From NCBI GenBank assembly GCA_039586035.1, contig JBDHLD010000017.1, positions 1 to 64,000 of the forward strand: a stretch of DNA of 64,000 nt. Direction: 5' to 3'. Below are positions 28,411-37,700 of this stretch, piece by piece. Source of the stretch: JBDHHQ01 sp039586035. GTDB lineage: Bacteria; Gemmatimonadota; Gemmatimonadetes; Longimicrobiales; Gaopeijiaceae. Every line of letters starts with the position of its first letter. Within the stretch, counting starts at the first letter, position 1. The notes beneath the pieces are model-generated. The model was given only the letters and a program-made list of their open reading frames with translations, was not told the origin of the DNA and did no database searches. The translations under genes were made by a program, and so were the position numbers.

Positions 28411-29931
28411 TCAGACCTCCGATGGTTGAGGTGTGCACGCCGCCACCGCCCCGTCGCGCACCAGCTCACGGACGGCTTCGATGTCGTCCGTGAGGGGGCG
28501 GTCGCCGTCAAGGGTCGGCACCTGCCGGCGTATCAATGCGATCGAGTCTTCCACCCCTCGGCCGGCCCTCAGGGGTCTCAGGTACTCGACGGCCTGTGCG
28601 GCAGCCATGAGCTCGACGGCCAACACGTACTCCAGGCATTCCACGGACCGAGCCACCTTCCGTGCGGCGGCCATACCCATGCTGATGTGGTCCTCCTGGT
28701 TGGCGCTCGTGGGAACGGAGTCCACGGACGCGGGGTGCGCCAGGACGCGCATTTCGCCGAGTAGGTCCACGGCGGTCACCTGGGCGATCATGAAGCCGGA
28801 CTCGATGCCCGGTTTTCGCGCCAGGAACGCGGGTTGCCCCGAGAGGTCCGGATTCAGGAGGCGCTCCAACCGCCGCTCGCTCATCGCCGCCAGGTCAGCT
28901 ACGGCGATGCACAGGAAATCCAGGGCCTGGGAGACCACTTGCGCGTGGAAGTTGCCTGCGCTCACCACGGCCCGGGCCTCAGGGAACACGAGGGGATTGT
29001 CCGTGGCGCTGTTGGCCTCGACCGAGAGGACGCCCCGCACGTAGCCCAGCACGTCCCGGCTCGCCCCGTGGACCTGGGGCATGCAGCGAAGGGAGTAGGC
29101 GTCCTGGACCCTGGGGTCGTCATGGCGATGCGATTCCCGGATCTCGGAACCCTCGAGCAGGGCTCGCAGGCGACGGGCCGTCGCGGCCTGTCCGGGATGC
29201 GGCCGTGCCTCGTGCACCTCGTCCCGGAAGGGCTCCGGCGTCCCGCGCAACCCCTCGAGGCTCATGGCGCCGGCCACCTCGGCGGCCTCGAGCGCGCGCT
29301 CAGCGGCGAGCAGAGCCAGGATGCCCAGACCGGTGGTGGCCTGCGTGCCGTTGATGAGGGCAAGGCCCTCCTTTTCCACCAGGTCCAGGGGCGGCAGCCC
29401 ATGGGCGGCCAGCGCCGTGCCCGTGTCGCGAGGGCCCTCTTCGGTGATCACCCGACCCTCACCCGTCAGCGCCAGCGCCACGTGCGCCAGGGGAGCCAGG
29501 TCGCCGCTCGCACCCACCGATCCGACCGTGGGGACCAGAGGATGGATGCCGAGGTTCAGGAACTGGAGGAGCCGGTCCACCACCACGGGCCGGCAGCCGG
29601 ACCTGCCCCGGGCCAGGGCGTTGGCCCGCAGCGTCATGAGCGCCCGGACCTGGGGCACCGTCATCGGTGCTCCCACGCCCGAGGCGTGGCTTCGCACCAG
29701 GTTCTGCTGCAGCTGTCGCTGCTCTTCCGGGGCGATCAGCACGTCGGCGAGGCGGCCGAAGCCGGTCGTCACGCCGTAGATCCGCTCGCCTGACTCGAGG
29801 AGCTCCTCGATGAACGCCCGCGACCTGCCGACGGCGGTCCGAGCGTCCTTCGTGAGGACCACTTCGGCGCCGTCGGACGCGACGCGTGCCAGGTCCTCCA
29901 GCGTCAGGGAATGGCCGTCGATCTCTATCAT
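28411..29931 (-). CDS. hutH: Histidine ammonia-lyase
   Basis: First step of histidine breakdown: removes ammonia to give urocanate. The 506-residue protein has the Ala141-Ser142-Gly143 triad in GSVGASGDLAPLAH, which cyclises into the MIO electrophile, plus the active-site tyrosine region IYGVTTGFG, and LRCMPQVHGASRD and the NSATDNPLVF stretch. Its ATG (29931) overlaps the stop of the upstream cyclase gene as ATGA, so translation is likely coupled. hutU follows after two bases. Length and all key residues are normal. Confidence 0.96.
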   Translation of the reverse strand: MIEIDGHSLTLEDLARVASDGAEVVLTKDARTAVGRSRAFIEELLESGERIYGVTTGFGRLADVLIAPEEQRQLQQNLVRSHASGVGAPMTVPQVRALMTLRANALARGRSGCRPVVVDRLLQFLNLGIHPLVPTVGSVGASGDLAPLAHVALALTGEGRVITEEGPRDTGTALAAHGLPPLDLVEKEGLALINGTQATTGLGILALLAAERALEAAEVAGAMSLEGLRGTPEPFRDEVHEARPHPGQAATARRLRALLEGSEIRESHRHDDPRVQDAYSLRCMPQVHGASRDVLGYVRGVLSVEANSATDNPLVFPEARAVVSAGNFHAQVVSQALDFLCIAVADLAAMSERRLERLLNPDLSGQPAFLARKPGIESGFMIAQVTAVDLLGEMRVLAHPASVDSVPTSANQEDHISMGMAAARKVARSVECLEYVLAVELMAAAQAVEYLRPLRAGRGVEDSIALIRRQVPTLDGDRPLTDDIEAVRELVRDGAVAACTPQPSEV

Positions 29932-30737
29932 GAAGGGACGAAGCCCACGATCCTGAGCGGCCCTCCGCTACCGCCGGCGATCTTCATGGGCAGCGCCACG
30001 ACGTACCCCCCCGTCTCCGGCATGCCGCCGAGATTCGCGACGTTCTCGAAGCCCGGAATGTCCTGCGCGTACAGGATGCGGTGGGTCTCGAAGAGGGTCG
30101 ACTGGCCGTAGTCGATGGAGGGCGTGTCGATGCCCAGCGCGCCGATGCTCCGGTTGTCCACGAGCCATTGGGCGGCCTCGGGGGCCAGGCCGGGAAAGTG
30201 AAGCTCGGCGACCGCTTCCGCGCCTCGGCGCGCGGTTCCGAGATAGGCGGCGGCGTCGGGCCAGCGATCTCCCCAGCCCGTACGGATCAGGAGGATCACG
30301 CCGTCCGCCAGGGGCCCGTGTGCAGCTTCCCACTCCTGAAGGTCCTCGACACCGACCTGATAGTCCGGAGCCGCACGATCCGAAACGTCGACGACCGCGG
30401 TCGGGCCGATGAGCCGATCCAGCGGGATCTCGCTGGAGGCCAGGCGGCCCTCGGCAAAGTGGATGGGCGCGTCCAGGTGGGTGCCCCCATGCTCGGACGT
30501 CGTGAAGTTGTTGGACGCGTAGTAGTAGCCGGCTTCGGTGAGTCCATCTGCGACGACGTCGAGCTGGAATCCGTCGGCGGTGGGCCAGTACAACGTCTCG
30601 TCGGAATACGCGTAGCTCAGGTCGATCCAGGTGCCTGCCCGCCCGTCGAACACGGCGGACCAATCAGGGGCCGGAGCCTCACCCTGGCTGCAGGAAAGGG
30701 CGGCGAGCGGCAAAAGCACGGCAACGGGGTGACGCAT
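29928..30737 (-). CDS. Exported cyclase-family (kynurenine formamidase-like) hydrolase
   Basis: A 269-residue metal-dependent hydrolase of the cyclase family. The motif HxGTHxDxPxHF is present as EHGGTHLDAPIHFAEG. Further family features are VILLIRTGWGDRW and IGALGIDTPSIDYGQS. The N-terminus MRHPVAVLLPLAALSC is a lipoprotein signal with the cysteine at residue 16, so the enzyme acts outside the cytoplasm, unlike HutH and HutU encoded behind it. ATG at 30737 follows GGAGG at 6 bases. It is first in the operon with hutH and hutU. Family members hydrolyse amides such as N-formylkynurenine; the substrate here is open. A cytosolic relative is encoded at 50623-51402. Confidence 0.85.
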   Translation of the reverse strand: MRHPVAVLLPLAALSCSQGEAPAPDWSAVFDGRAGTWIDLSYAYSDETLYWPTADGFQLDVVADGLTEAGYYYASNNFTTSEHGGTHLDAPIHFAEGRLASSEIPLDRLIGPTAVVDVSDRAAPDYQVGVEDLQEWEAAHGPLADGVILLIRTGWGDRWPDAAAYLGTARRGAEAVAELHFPGLAPEAAQWLVDNRSIGALGIDTPSIDYGQSTLFETHRILYAQDIPGFENVANLGGMPETGGYVVALPMKIAGGSGGPLRIVGFVPS

Positions 30738-31102
30738 CACGGGCCTCCGGGAATCCACGGGTGTCACCCACGGCTATGCGCCGCGGCCCGGAACGGCAAG
30801 GGGGCGGCGCCCAGGGTGAAGCCAGGGGCGCCGTGCAGCCGTTCTACGGGCTCGCCCGGGTCCACCACCAAACACCCGGGGCGCGTCGTGGTCGGCCCCG
30901 TGGGCGGGAGCGGGCCCGGCGGGTCAGCACCCCGGGGCCATGGCCGCAGGGCTCCGTGCCGTCGAGCGCCGAGCCAAAAGTAGGCGCCCGCGGCCAGAGC
31001 CGCGAGCGCCTACGTCCGGTGCAGCCCCCCGCCGAGTCGCGTAGCGTGGGCCCTCTCTCCGCGTGCCTACGCTCCGCGACGGTGCGGGCAGCTCGTGTGG
31101 TG
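30738..31102. other. Spacer upstream of the cyclase-hutH-hutU operon
   Basis: 365 bases without a supported gene. The left part should hold the promoter of the cyclase-hut operon, but no clear -35/-10 pair was found. The right part contains the terminator of the OmpA-like gene at 30976-31013. Confidence 0.5.
30976..31013 (-). terminator. Intrinsic terminator of the OmpA-like gene
   Basis: Two 14-base arms (30980-30993 and 31000-31013) form a stem with a single C-A mismatch and a 6-base loop. On the minus strand the stem is followed directly by TTTT. This is the best terminator in the window, 90 bases past the stop at 31103. Confidence 0.7.
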
Positions 31103-31795
31103 CTAGAGCTGCGGAGACTGCGCGACCTGTCCTCCCAGGCCGTCGCTGTTGTAGTCGACGACCAATACGACCCGTCGGTTCTGCCAACCAATGTCGCCCG
31201 GCCCGCTGTAGTCGGGACGAACCAGTCGCCGCGGGTCCTCCCCGTAGCTCACGGCGCGCACCTGGTCAGGTGCGATCTGCCCGTTCGTGACCAGGTAGTC
31301 CTTCACCGCCTCGGCCCGGCGCTGCCCCAGCTGCATGTTGTACTCGGGGCTGCCGGCCGTGTCCGTGAAGCCTTCCACCGTGATCAAGGCCGCGGGATAG
31401 TAGTCGTGGACGATGTTGCTCACACGATCGAGCAGCTGCAGGTACTGTTCCCGGAGCTCGGCCTCGTCGAAGCCGAAGATGATGGGGGTCTTGAGCCGCA
31501 TGGCCATGTCCATGCGCTCGACCATAACGTCGAAGTCGGCAGACAGGGCCTGGAAGTCGCGCTCCATGGCAACGACCCGGCCTTCCATGCCGTCGACGCG
31601 GCCCTCGAGCCCGGCCACGCGCCCACCGAGGTTCCGGGAAAGCGCCTCGTCGCCCTCTCTGACCTCCCGTCGCACTTGTGCGATGGTGGTGTCGAAGTCG
31701 TCCTGCCCCACGTGCGAGCACGCCACGGCGCCGCCTGCCACCACGGCCAGTGCCAGGGTCGTGATTCGCTTCAAGCTCCTGCTCTCCCTCCGCAT
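31103..31795 (-). CDS. OmpA/Pal-type peptidoglycan-binding lipoprotein with coiled coil
   Basis: A 230-residue protein. The signal peptide ends in the lipobox GGAVAC. Residues about 35-105 form a heptad-rich coiled coil (REVREGDEALSRNLGGRVAG and on), followed by an OmpA C-terminal domain with TVEGFTDTAGSPEYNMQLGQ and the conserved QRRAEAVKDYL stretch that contacts diaminopimelate. It links the outer membrane to the wall. ATG at 31795 follows GGAGGAG at good spacing; the in-frame extension upstream lacks a signal peptide. It stands alone, with a probable promoter at 31924-31952 and a strong terminator behind it. Confidence 0.85.
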   Translation of the reverse strand: MRRESRSLKRITTLALAVVAGGAVACSHVGQDDFDTTIAQVRREVREGDEALSRNLGGRVAGLEGRVDGMEGRVVAMERDFQALSADFDVMVERMDMAMRLKTPIIFGFDEAELREQYLQLLDRVSNIVHDYYPAALITVEGFTDTAGSPEYNMQLGQRRAEAVKDYLVTNGQIAPDQVRAVSYGEDPRRLVRPDYSGPGDIGWQNRRVVLVVDYNSDGLGGQVAQSPQL

Positions 31796-31923
31796 TCGCG
31801 CTCCTCCTCCGTCGTCGGCCCGCGCGCTTCGACACTCCTCCCCAGGGTCTGGCGTAGCGGGGGGCCCCGGGATCTCCGGGAGTCGGGCGCGCGTGTCCAC
31901 ATCGGACAGGTGTCGGGGGAGGA

Positions 31924-31952
31924 AACATATGTTTATCCAAGATGGCGTGCAA
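31924..31952 (-). promoter_or_regulatory. Probable promoter of the OmpA-like gene with palindromic AT box
   Basis: Minus strand TTGCAC (31952-31947), 17-base spacer, TATGTT (31929-31924). The -10 lies inside the 12-bp perfect palindrome AAACATATGTTT (31923-31934), which is unusual in such GC-rich DNA and could also be an operator. The implied leader is about 120 bases. Confidence 0.38.
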
Positions 31953-32018
31953 CCCTTTTTTCCGGCAGGCGAGCCGCCGTGAACGCCGACCCCGGCACCT
32001 GCTCGGTGGATTGCCGTG

Positions 32019-32909
32019 CTACCAGGATATGTACTTGTACATGAGCCGGATCAGTCGGTAGGCCTGGTCCATGCTCGCCGCCTCGTACGAGACGGTGTAT
32101 CCGTCCACTCGCTCGATACCGGGGATAGCCTCGACGATGTCTGCGCGAGTGGGCGTGGCGAAGCGGGCTTCGACCCGGATCGGTGGCTCGAGGCGGAACA
32201 GGGGCGCTCCGGAAGCTCGGGCCATCGCCTCTCCAGCAGCCCGCGCCAGGTCCGTCCGCACTCCATCCGGGTGGCGAAGGCGGGCCACCTGAGGCGTGAC
32301 CGCCACCTTGGTGGCTACGGTCGTCGTCGGGACGAGCCGGCGGATCTCCTCGGCAAAGGCCGCATCGCCGGCGGCCATCAGGACGGGAACGCCGTGCTCG
32401 CCGGCGAAAGCAGCGTTCATGCCGCCTTCGCCCACCTCGACGTCGTTCAGCCAGAGGCCCTTCACGGCGCCGGAGCCGGTGTGGGCCAGGAAGCCCTCGG
32501 GATCACCGGCCCTGGCGTGATAGCCGAGGAAGATCACGCCGTCGAAGCTCTCGTCCAGGCCCTGCACCATCCCCAGCGGCTTGATGTTGCCCTGTATGTA
32601 GGTCACCCGGGGATCGAGGTCGGTGTGGAGGAGGTTCTGCATGTCGCCGTGGGAGTCGTTGACCACGACCTCCGCGGCGCCGGCCGAGTAGATCGCGTCG
32701 ACGACCGCGTTGACCTCGGCGGTCATGAGAGCACGGCCCAGGGAGTAGTCCTTGCCGCTGGCCCGGGTCATGGCACCGGTGCCGATCCCCCCGATCCCCT
32801 CCATGTCCACGGAGATGAAGATGCGGGGCGGTTCTTCCTGGGCCGCCGCGCCCAGCGCGACCCCCAGGGCGAGAACGAGAGGAGCACACCACCGTAGCGA
32901 CCTCGACAC
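32019..32909 (-). CDS. Exported M55-family D-aminopeptidase-like protein
   Basis: A 296-residue zinc peptidase of the DppA type, which releases N-terminal D-amino acids and may act on wall peptides. The signal peptide ends ALGAAAQ. Metal-binding motifs are SVDMEGIGGI, VVNDSHGDMQN and FLGYHARAG; the catalytic-site stretch GEGGMNAAFAGEHGVPV is intact. The start is GTG at 32909, preceded by AGGAGGTGATCA, an 11-base perfect match to the usual 16S anti-Shine-Dalgarno tail, so translation should be efficient. Its position next to outer-envelope genes fits a role in wall recycling. It is divergent from the 506-residue outer-membrane protein. Confidence 0.9.
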   Translation of the reverse strand: MSRSLRWCAPLVLALGVALGAAAQEEPPRIFISVDMEGIGGIGTGAMTRASGKDYSLGRALMTAEVNAVVDAIYSAGAAEVVVNDSHGDMQNLLHTDLDPRVTYIQGNIKPLGMVQGLDESFDGVIFLGYHARAGDPEGFLAHTGSGAVKGLWLNDVEVGEGGMNAAFAGEHGVPVLMAAGDAAFAEEIRRLVPTTTVATKVAVTPQVARLRHPDGVRTDLARAAGEAMARASGAPLFRLEPPIRVEARFATPTRADIVEAIPGIERVDGYTVSYEAASMDQAYRLIRLMYKYISW

Positions 32910-33142
32910 TGATCACCTCCTGTTCACCGCGAAAGAGGGTGCGCACCGGAGCCGATCCCGCTGGGCGGCGTCCTTCCGGCGGGGCCAACTCTAGGGAGCC
33001 CCGTCCCACATGGAAAGCCCGGCCAGGCCGCGTCCGTCACGCCCGGGCCGGGCAGGTCGTTTGTCATTCAGGCCGGCCTGGCCCGCACGGGCTCCCAACA
33101 GGCCGACCGTGCACCCGTGCCCCACTCAGGAGGTGCTTGGCC

Positions 33143-34663
33143 ATGTCGAGGCTCCCTTCCCCGTCCGGTCGTTCGTTCCTGTTCGCTGCCACCACCATTG
33201 TCGTAGGGTCACTCGCCGCCCCTGGGGCGGGCGCGGCCCAACTGATCCCCATCAAGACGGTCCCGGTGGCGGCCGGCAACCAATTCATGATCTTCCCGTC
33301 GGACAACCCGGGACTGGGCGGGGTATCCATCGCCCTGCACGACCGGTCCCTGGACGGCTTCCTCAATCCCGCAAAGGGGGCCCACCTCTCCGGAGGATTC
33401 GTCTCCGGATCGCCGGGCTTCTACGACATCTCGGGCGACAACGGGGGAGCGCGCACGCTGCCGGTCAGCGCGGCTGGGCGGGGAGACCGGTGGTTCGGCG
33501 GCGGGGCTGCCGCGTTTCAGGAGCTGGATGTGGGACGGTCGGATGACTTTCGCTTCGACCTCGAGGGCTCGCCCCTATCCCGGTCGAGCGCCACCAACCT
33601 GTACGTCTCGGGGTTCGGCGGACTGCGAGCGACCGACACGGGGCTTTCGCTCGGCGTGGGTGCCTTCTGGGCCGATCTCGACGGACTGGACGGCGTCAAG
33701 CTGCTGTACACGCCGGGCGCTACCATCGATCAGACGGGCCACATGCTGGACGTACGGGTGGGGCTCTTTCAGGCGTGGGAAGACGGAGGCAGCGGCGAGG
33801 CGGTCCTCGTCCACAACCGGTTCGAGATGACCCACCGGATCGCCCAGCAGTTCTGGTGGGGGGTGCCGGAGCTGGTGGATCCGGTGATGCCTCCCATCGA
33901 TCCGCTCCCGCGTCCCCAACCCCCGCCACCCCGCGTCGAGCGCGACGAGACCAATACCTGGGGCGTGCACCTGGGCTATGAGCGCCCAGTCGGAACGGCC
34001 GGCTGGCACCTGGGTGGCATCCTCACGGGCAACTGGAAGTCCCATCCCAAGATCCCCAACTACGACATCATGAACATTCCACGGGATCCGGGGAATTCGT
34101 GGGCGTACAATCTCGGGCTCGGCGTCGCCCACACGAGTGGGCCCACGACCTTCGGTGCGGACGTCATCTACGAACCCATCTGGAGCGACACCTGGGTGGA
34201 GGCGGAGACGCCGGTGAGGACGGCCCGAGGCCGGACCATCGCGGTGGGCGAACGCACCCTCGAGAACGACTTCCGCTTCGACAACTGGGTGCTCCGCACG
34301 GGTGTCGGGAGGCAGGAAGCCCGTTGGGGCGCGCAGCTCGGTCTCCAGGTCCGATCCTACAGCTATGAGCTGGATCAGATGGATCTCATCGCGGGGACCT
34401 TCCGGCAACAGGACGAGAGCTGGCTCGAGTGGACCCCGACCTGGGCGGTGATGGCCCGCTTCGACGACCTCCGGGTGCAATACGCCGGAAGCCTGAATTC
34501 GGGGGCCGGGCGGCCCGGCGCCGGAGTGTCGGACGTCACGCTCGCGGGCGCCGAGGGCTTCGACTCGGGCACGACGTTCCTTGCCGCACCGCGCGGACCG
34601 CTGAGCCTCCAGGAAGCGAGGGTGGTCACCCACCGGCTGACGGTGGTGGTCCCACTGGGCTGA
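33143..34663 (+). CDS. Predicted outer-membrane beta-barrel protein
   Basis: A 506-residue exported protein. The signal peptide ends GAGAAQ. The mature part has alternating hydrophobic strands (GLSLGVGAFWADL, WGAQLGLQVRSYSYEL, AVMARFDDLRVQYAGS) and ends VVTHRLTVVVPLG, a final strand without the usual C-terminal aromatic. A Pro-rich loop (DPLPRPQPPPPRVE) sits mid-protein. No named family is recognised. ATG at 33143 follows AGGAGGTG at 8 bases. It is probably a porin-like or structural barrel. Confidence 0.65.
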   Translation: MSRLPSPSGRSFLFAATTIVVGSLAAPGAGAAQLIPIKTVPVAAGNQFMIFPSDNPGLGGVSIALHDRSLDGFLNPAKGAHLSGGFVSGSPGFYDISGDNGGARTLPVSAAGRGDRWFGGGAAAFQELDVGRSDDFRFDLEGSPLSRSSATNLYVSGFGGLRATDTGLSLGVGAFWADLDGLDGVKLLYTPGATIDQTGHMLDVRVGLFQAWEDGGSGEAVLVHNRFEMTHRIAQQFWWGVPELVDPVMPPIDPLPRPQPPPPRVERDETNTWGVHLGYERPVGTAGWHLGGILTGNWKSHPKIPNYDIMNIPRDPGNSWAYNLGLGVAHTSGPTTFGADVIYEPIWSDTWVEAETPVRTARGRTIAVGERTLENDFRFDNWVLRTGVGRQEARWGAQLGLQVRSYSYELDQMDLIAGTFRQQDESWLEWTPTWAVMARFDDLRVQYAGSLNSGAGRPGAGVSDVTLAGAEGFDSGTTFLAAPRGPLSLQEARVVTHRLTVVVPLG

Positions 34664-34669
34664 CCTTCG

Positions 34670-34698
34670 GGCGGACCTCGTCCCGCGGGGTCCGCCTT
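34670..34698 (+). terminator. Hairpin between the barrel gene and the transporter fusion
   Basis: GGCGGACC (34670-34677) pairs perfectly with GGTCCGCC (34689-34696) around an 11-base loop and is followed by only TTG. It lies 6 bases past the stop at 34663. The U-run is too short for a confident intrinsic terminator, but the stem is stable. Confidence 0.45.
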
Positions 34699-34724
34699 GA
34701 CACTCCGGCCCGGACCGGGCCTAA

Positions 34725-37700
34725 ATGGACGAGAGGAGCCTGTGGCTCCGGTTCTTCTCGCCCCTGCCCGGGTCAGGATTGGCCACCGTAGCGACATCGC
34801 CCCCTTCGAACGGGTCGCGCACCCTGCACACGATGATGGGGATGTATTTCCTCATCCTCTGTGCCCTGGGCGTGCTGCGCCCGGTCCGCAACGCCCTGGC
34901 CCTGGACGGGATCGGCGGCACGAACTTCTATCGGGTGTACATCGTCAGCGCGGCCGTCGTGGTCGTCGCGCCGCTACTCGATCGCCTGGCCCGAGGGCTG
35001 TCCTGGCGCACCCTCGTCCCGGGTGCCGCGCTCGTTTCCGCAGCGGCCCTCCTCTTTTTCCGCAGCATCTACACCGAAGGCAGTGCGGCGCTGGGGTATG
35101 CGTTCTACGGGTTCTACGACGTCGTGTCGGCGGTACTGGTGACCCTCTTCTTCATCGCCGCCCAACTGTCCTTCGACGCGCGCGAGGCCCGCACGGCCTA
35201 TCCGATGATCATCGCGGCAGGCTCCGTGGGAGCCACGCTGGGGGGAGCCGTCACGGGGTTCTTCATCGACAACCTCGGCACCCAGAACCTGCTGCTCGTG
35301 TCGGCCACGTTGATCGTGGCCTTCGCCCTGGTGCTCCCTCTGGGGCTCCCGGTTTCCGAAGGCCAGGCTGAGCCCGTCGGCCTGCGGCGCGCCGACCGAC
35401 CGATCCACACGGGGGCGTCGGAGCTGCTCCGCGATCCCCACGTCCGGCTGATCGCGGCGGGCGTGCTGATCATGGTTCTCGTGAAGCAGCTGGTGGATTA
35501 CCAGTTCAACGCGCTCACGCAGGAGTCTTTCCGGACCCTGGAGGCGGTGAGCGCGTTTCAAGGCAAGTTCAACGCCGCGACCCAGTGGCTGCCGATCGTG
35601 GTCCTGATGGCCCTGCGCCCCGGCATGAAGCGCTGGGGCGTGGCCCTGGCCATGTTCATGCTCCCCGCCGTCATGCTGGGGGCCAGCGTCGTGTTGGCGG
35701 TCACCTGGTCGCTCTGGACGGCCGTCGGCGCGAAGGCCACGGAAATGACGTTCCGCAACTCGGCGGAACGGTCCGCCCGGGAAGTGCTGTATGTGCCGCT
35801 GACGGCCGAGGTGAAGCCACGCGCCAAGGCCTACATCGATGCCACGCTGGCGGACGGGATCGGCAAGGTCGCTTCGGTGGCGCTCATCGGCGCGGCCCTG
35901 ACGGTCCTGGACATGCGTCAGATCGCCTTCGTGACGCCGGTGCTGTGCGTCGTGTGGCTCGGTATGACGCTGGCCCTCCGCCGTGAATACCTGGGGGCGC
36001 TGGGCCGATCGATCCGGGGCCGGTACGCCAGCTTCCGGGGTGTCTTCGCCTCGCTGTCGGACGCGTCGAGCGGGCCGGTGCTCGAGGGCGCGCTCGCGTC
36101 GGGAGACACGCTGCAGGCCGCGTTCGCGCTGGACATCGTGGACGAGAGCTCGCCCGGCGAGATCGGACGGTTCGCGCCTCAGCTCCACGCGCTCGTCGGC
36201 CATGAGTCCGCCGACATTCGGGAGCGGGCCCTCCGGGTCCTGGAGCAGGCGCCGGATGCGGTGGACACCAAGAGGGTCGAGGTCGGGCTGACCGACGCCG
36301 AGCCGGCGGTCCGCGAGGCGGCGGTCCGTACCCTCTCCGCCGCCGACGTTCAGGGACCGGACGCCGCCGTGCGAGACCTGCTCGGATCCCCCGATCCCCA
36401 GGTCCGCACCGCTACCCTGGCCTGCTTGGGCAGGGGAGAGCTCCGCCTGGGCGACGCGTCGCTTGCCCGTTCGCACCTCGAGGCTCGATGGGAGGCGGCG
36501 CGTCGCGGCTCGGTGGAGGAGCGCCTGGAGATGGCGTTGGCCGTGGGCGCGCTCACGGACGACCCGTCCGCCGACGAGTACCTGGCGGCCCTCGTCGAGG
36601 ACGAGGCGCCTGAGGTGGCCGCTGCCGCCTTGAAGAGCGCGGGTCTCCTCGGACGGCACCCGTTCTATGGGCAGATGATCGCCGCCCTGGGGGCCACGCC
36701 CACGAGGCGGGCGTCGATGGAGTCCCTCCGTCGTCAGGGGGACAGGGTCGTGCCCCTCCTTTCCCATCACCTGTTGGACCCGTCGGACGACATCCTGGTC
36801 CGACAGTCCATCCCAGCAATCCTCTCCCGCATGCCCCATCAGGCGGCCGTGGACGCCCTCCTGGAATCCTTCCTCGCGCCCGAGACCGGGCAGCTCCTCG
36901 ACTTTCGCACCCTGAAGGCGCTGAACCGTCTGCGGTCGAGCGGCGGGGACCTGGACTTCGACACGGATCTGGTGGTCCGTTCGATCCGGCGCGAGGTCGA
37001 GGCCGCCACCCGGTACGAGACGGCCCTGGCCGCGCTTCAGGCGCTGGACCCGGACCACCGAGGGGTTCGCCTGCTGCGCCGCTCGGTGCGGGAAGCCTGG
37101 CACGACCGCCAGGAGGGCGCGTTCCGCTGCCTGGGCCTGCTGTATGATCCGGACGGGATCTACCGGTGCTACCGGGCCCTGGTGTCCACGGCGGGCGCGA
37201 CCTTCGCCAATGCGCTGGAGTGGCTCGAAGAGACCGTCGGCCACGCCCGCTTCGCCGAGCTGGAGCCGGTATTGCGGAGAGAGCCGACGCCGGACGCCGG
37301 TGGCGACTCCGTCGCCGATGCCTTCGCCGACCTCTGGACGAACAACGACGACAGCCTGGCCTACCTGGCCCTATGGACGGCGGCCGATTTGAAGTTTCCG
37401 TGGCTGGCTGAGAGAGTAGAGGAGTTCAAGGGAACGGACTCGTGGAGCAGACACTTCCCCCTGGGCGGCGATACGTTCGGGGAGTACGCGCTGACTCTCG
37501 TCAAAGCGGGAAGCCGGCCCAGCGGTGAGGGATCGGGCCATCGGAGGACGACGTTGGATCCACTGGAAAAGGTCTTCCTGCTCCAGAACGTGGACGTGCT
37601 CCGCGACGCCAAAGCCTCCCACTTCACCTTGCTCGCGTCCATCGCGGAGGAGGTGGTAGCCGAGCCCGGCACGGTGCTCATGGAGGGCGGCACGCCCCCG

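Noticed and set aside
34697..34726. TTGACA with CTAAAT 18 bases later as a promoter for the transporter fusion
   Set aside because: The -10 would overlap the start codon, giving a transcript that begins inside the gene. It could only work if a later start is used, for which there is no evidence.
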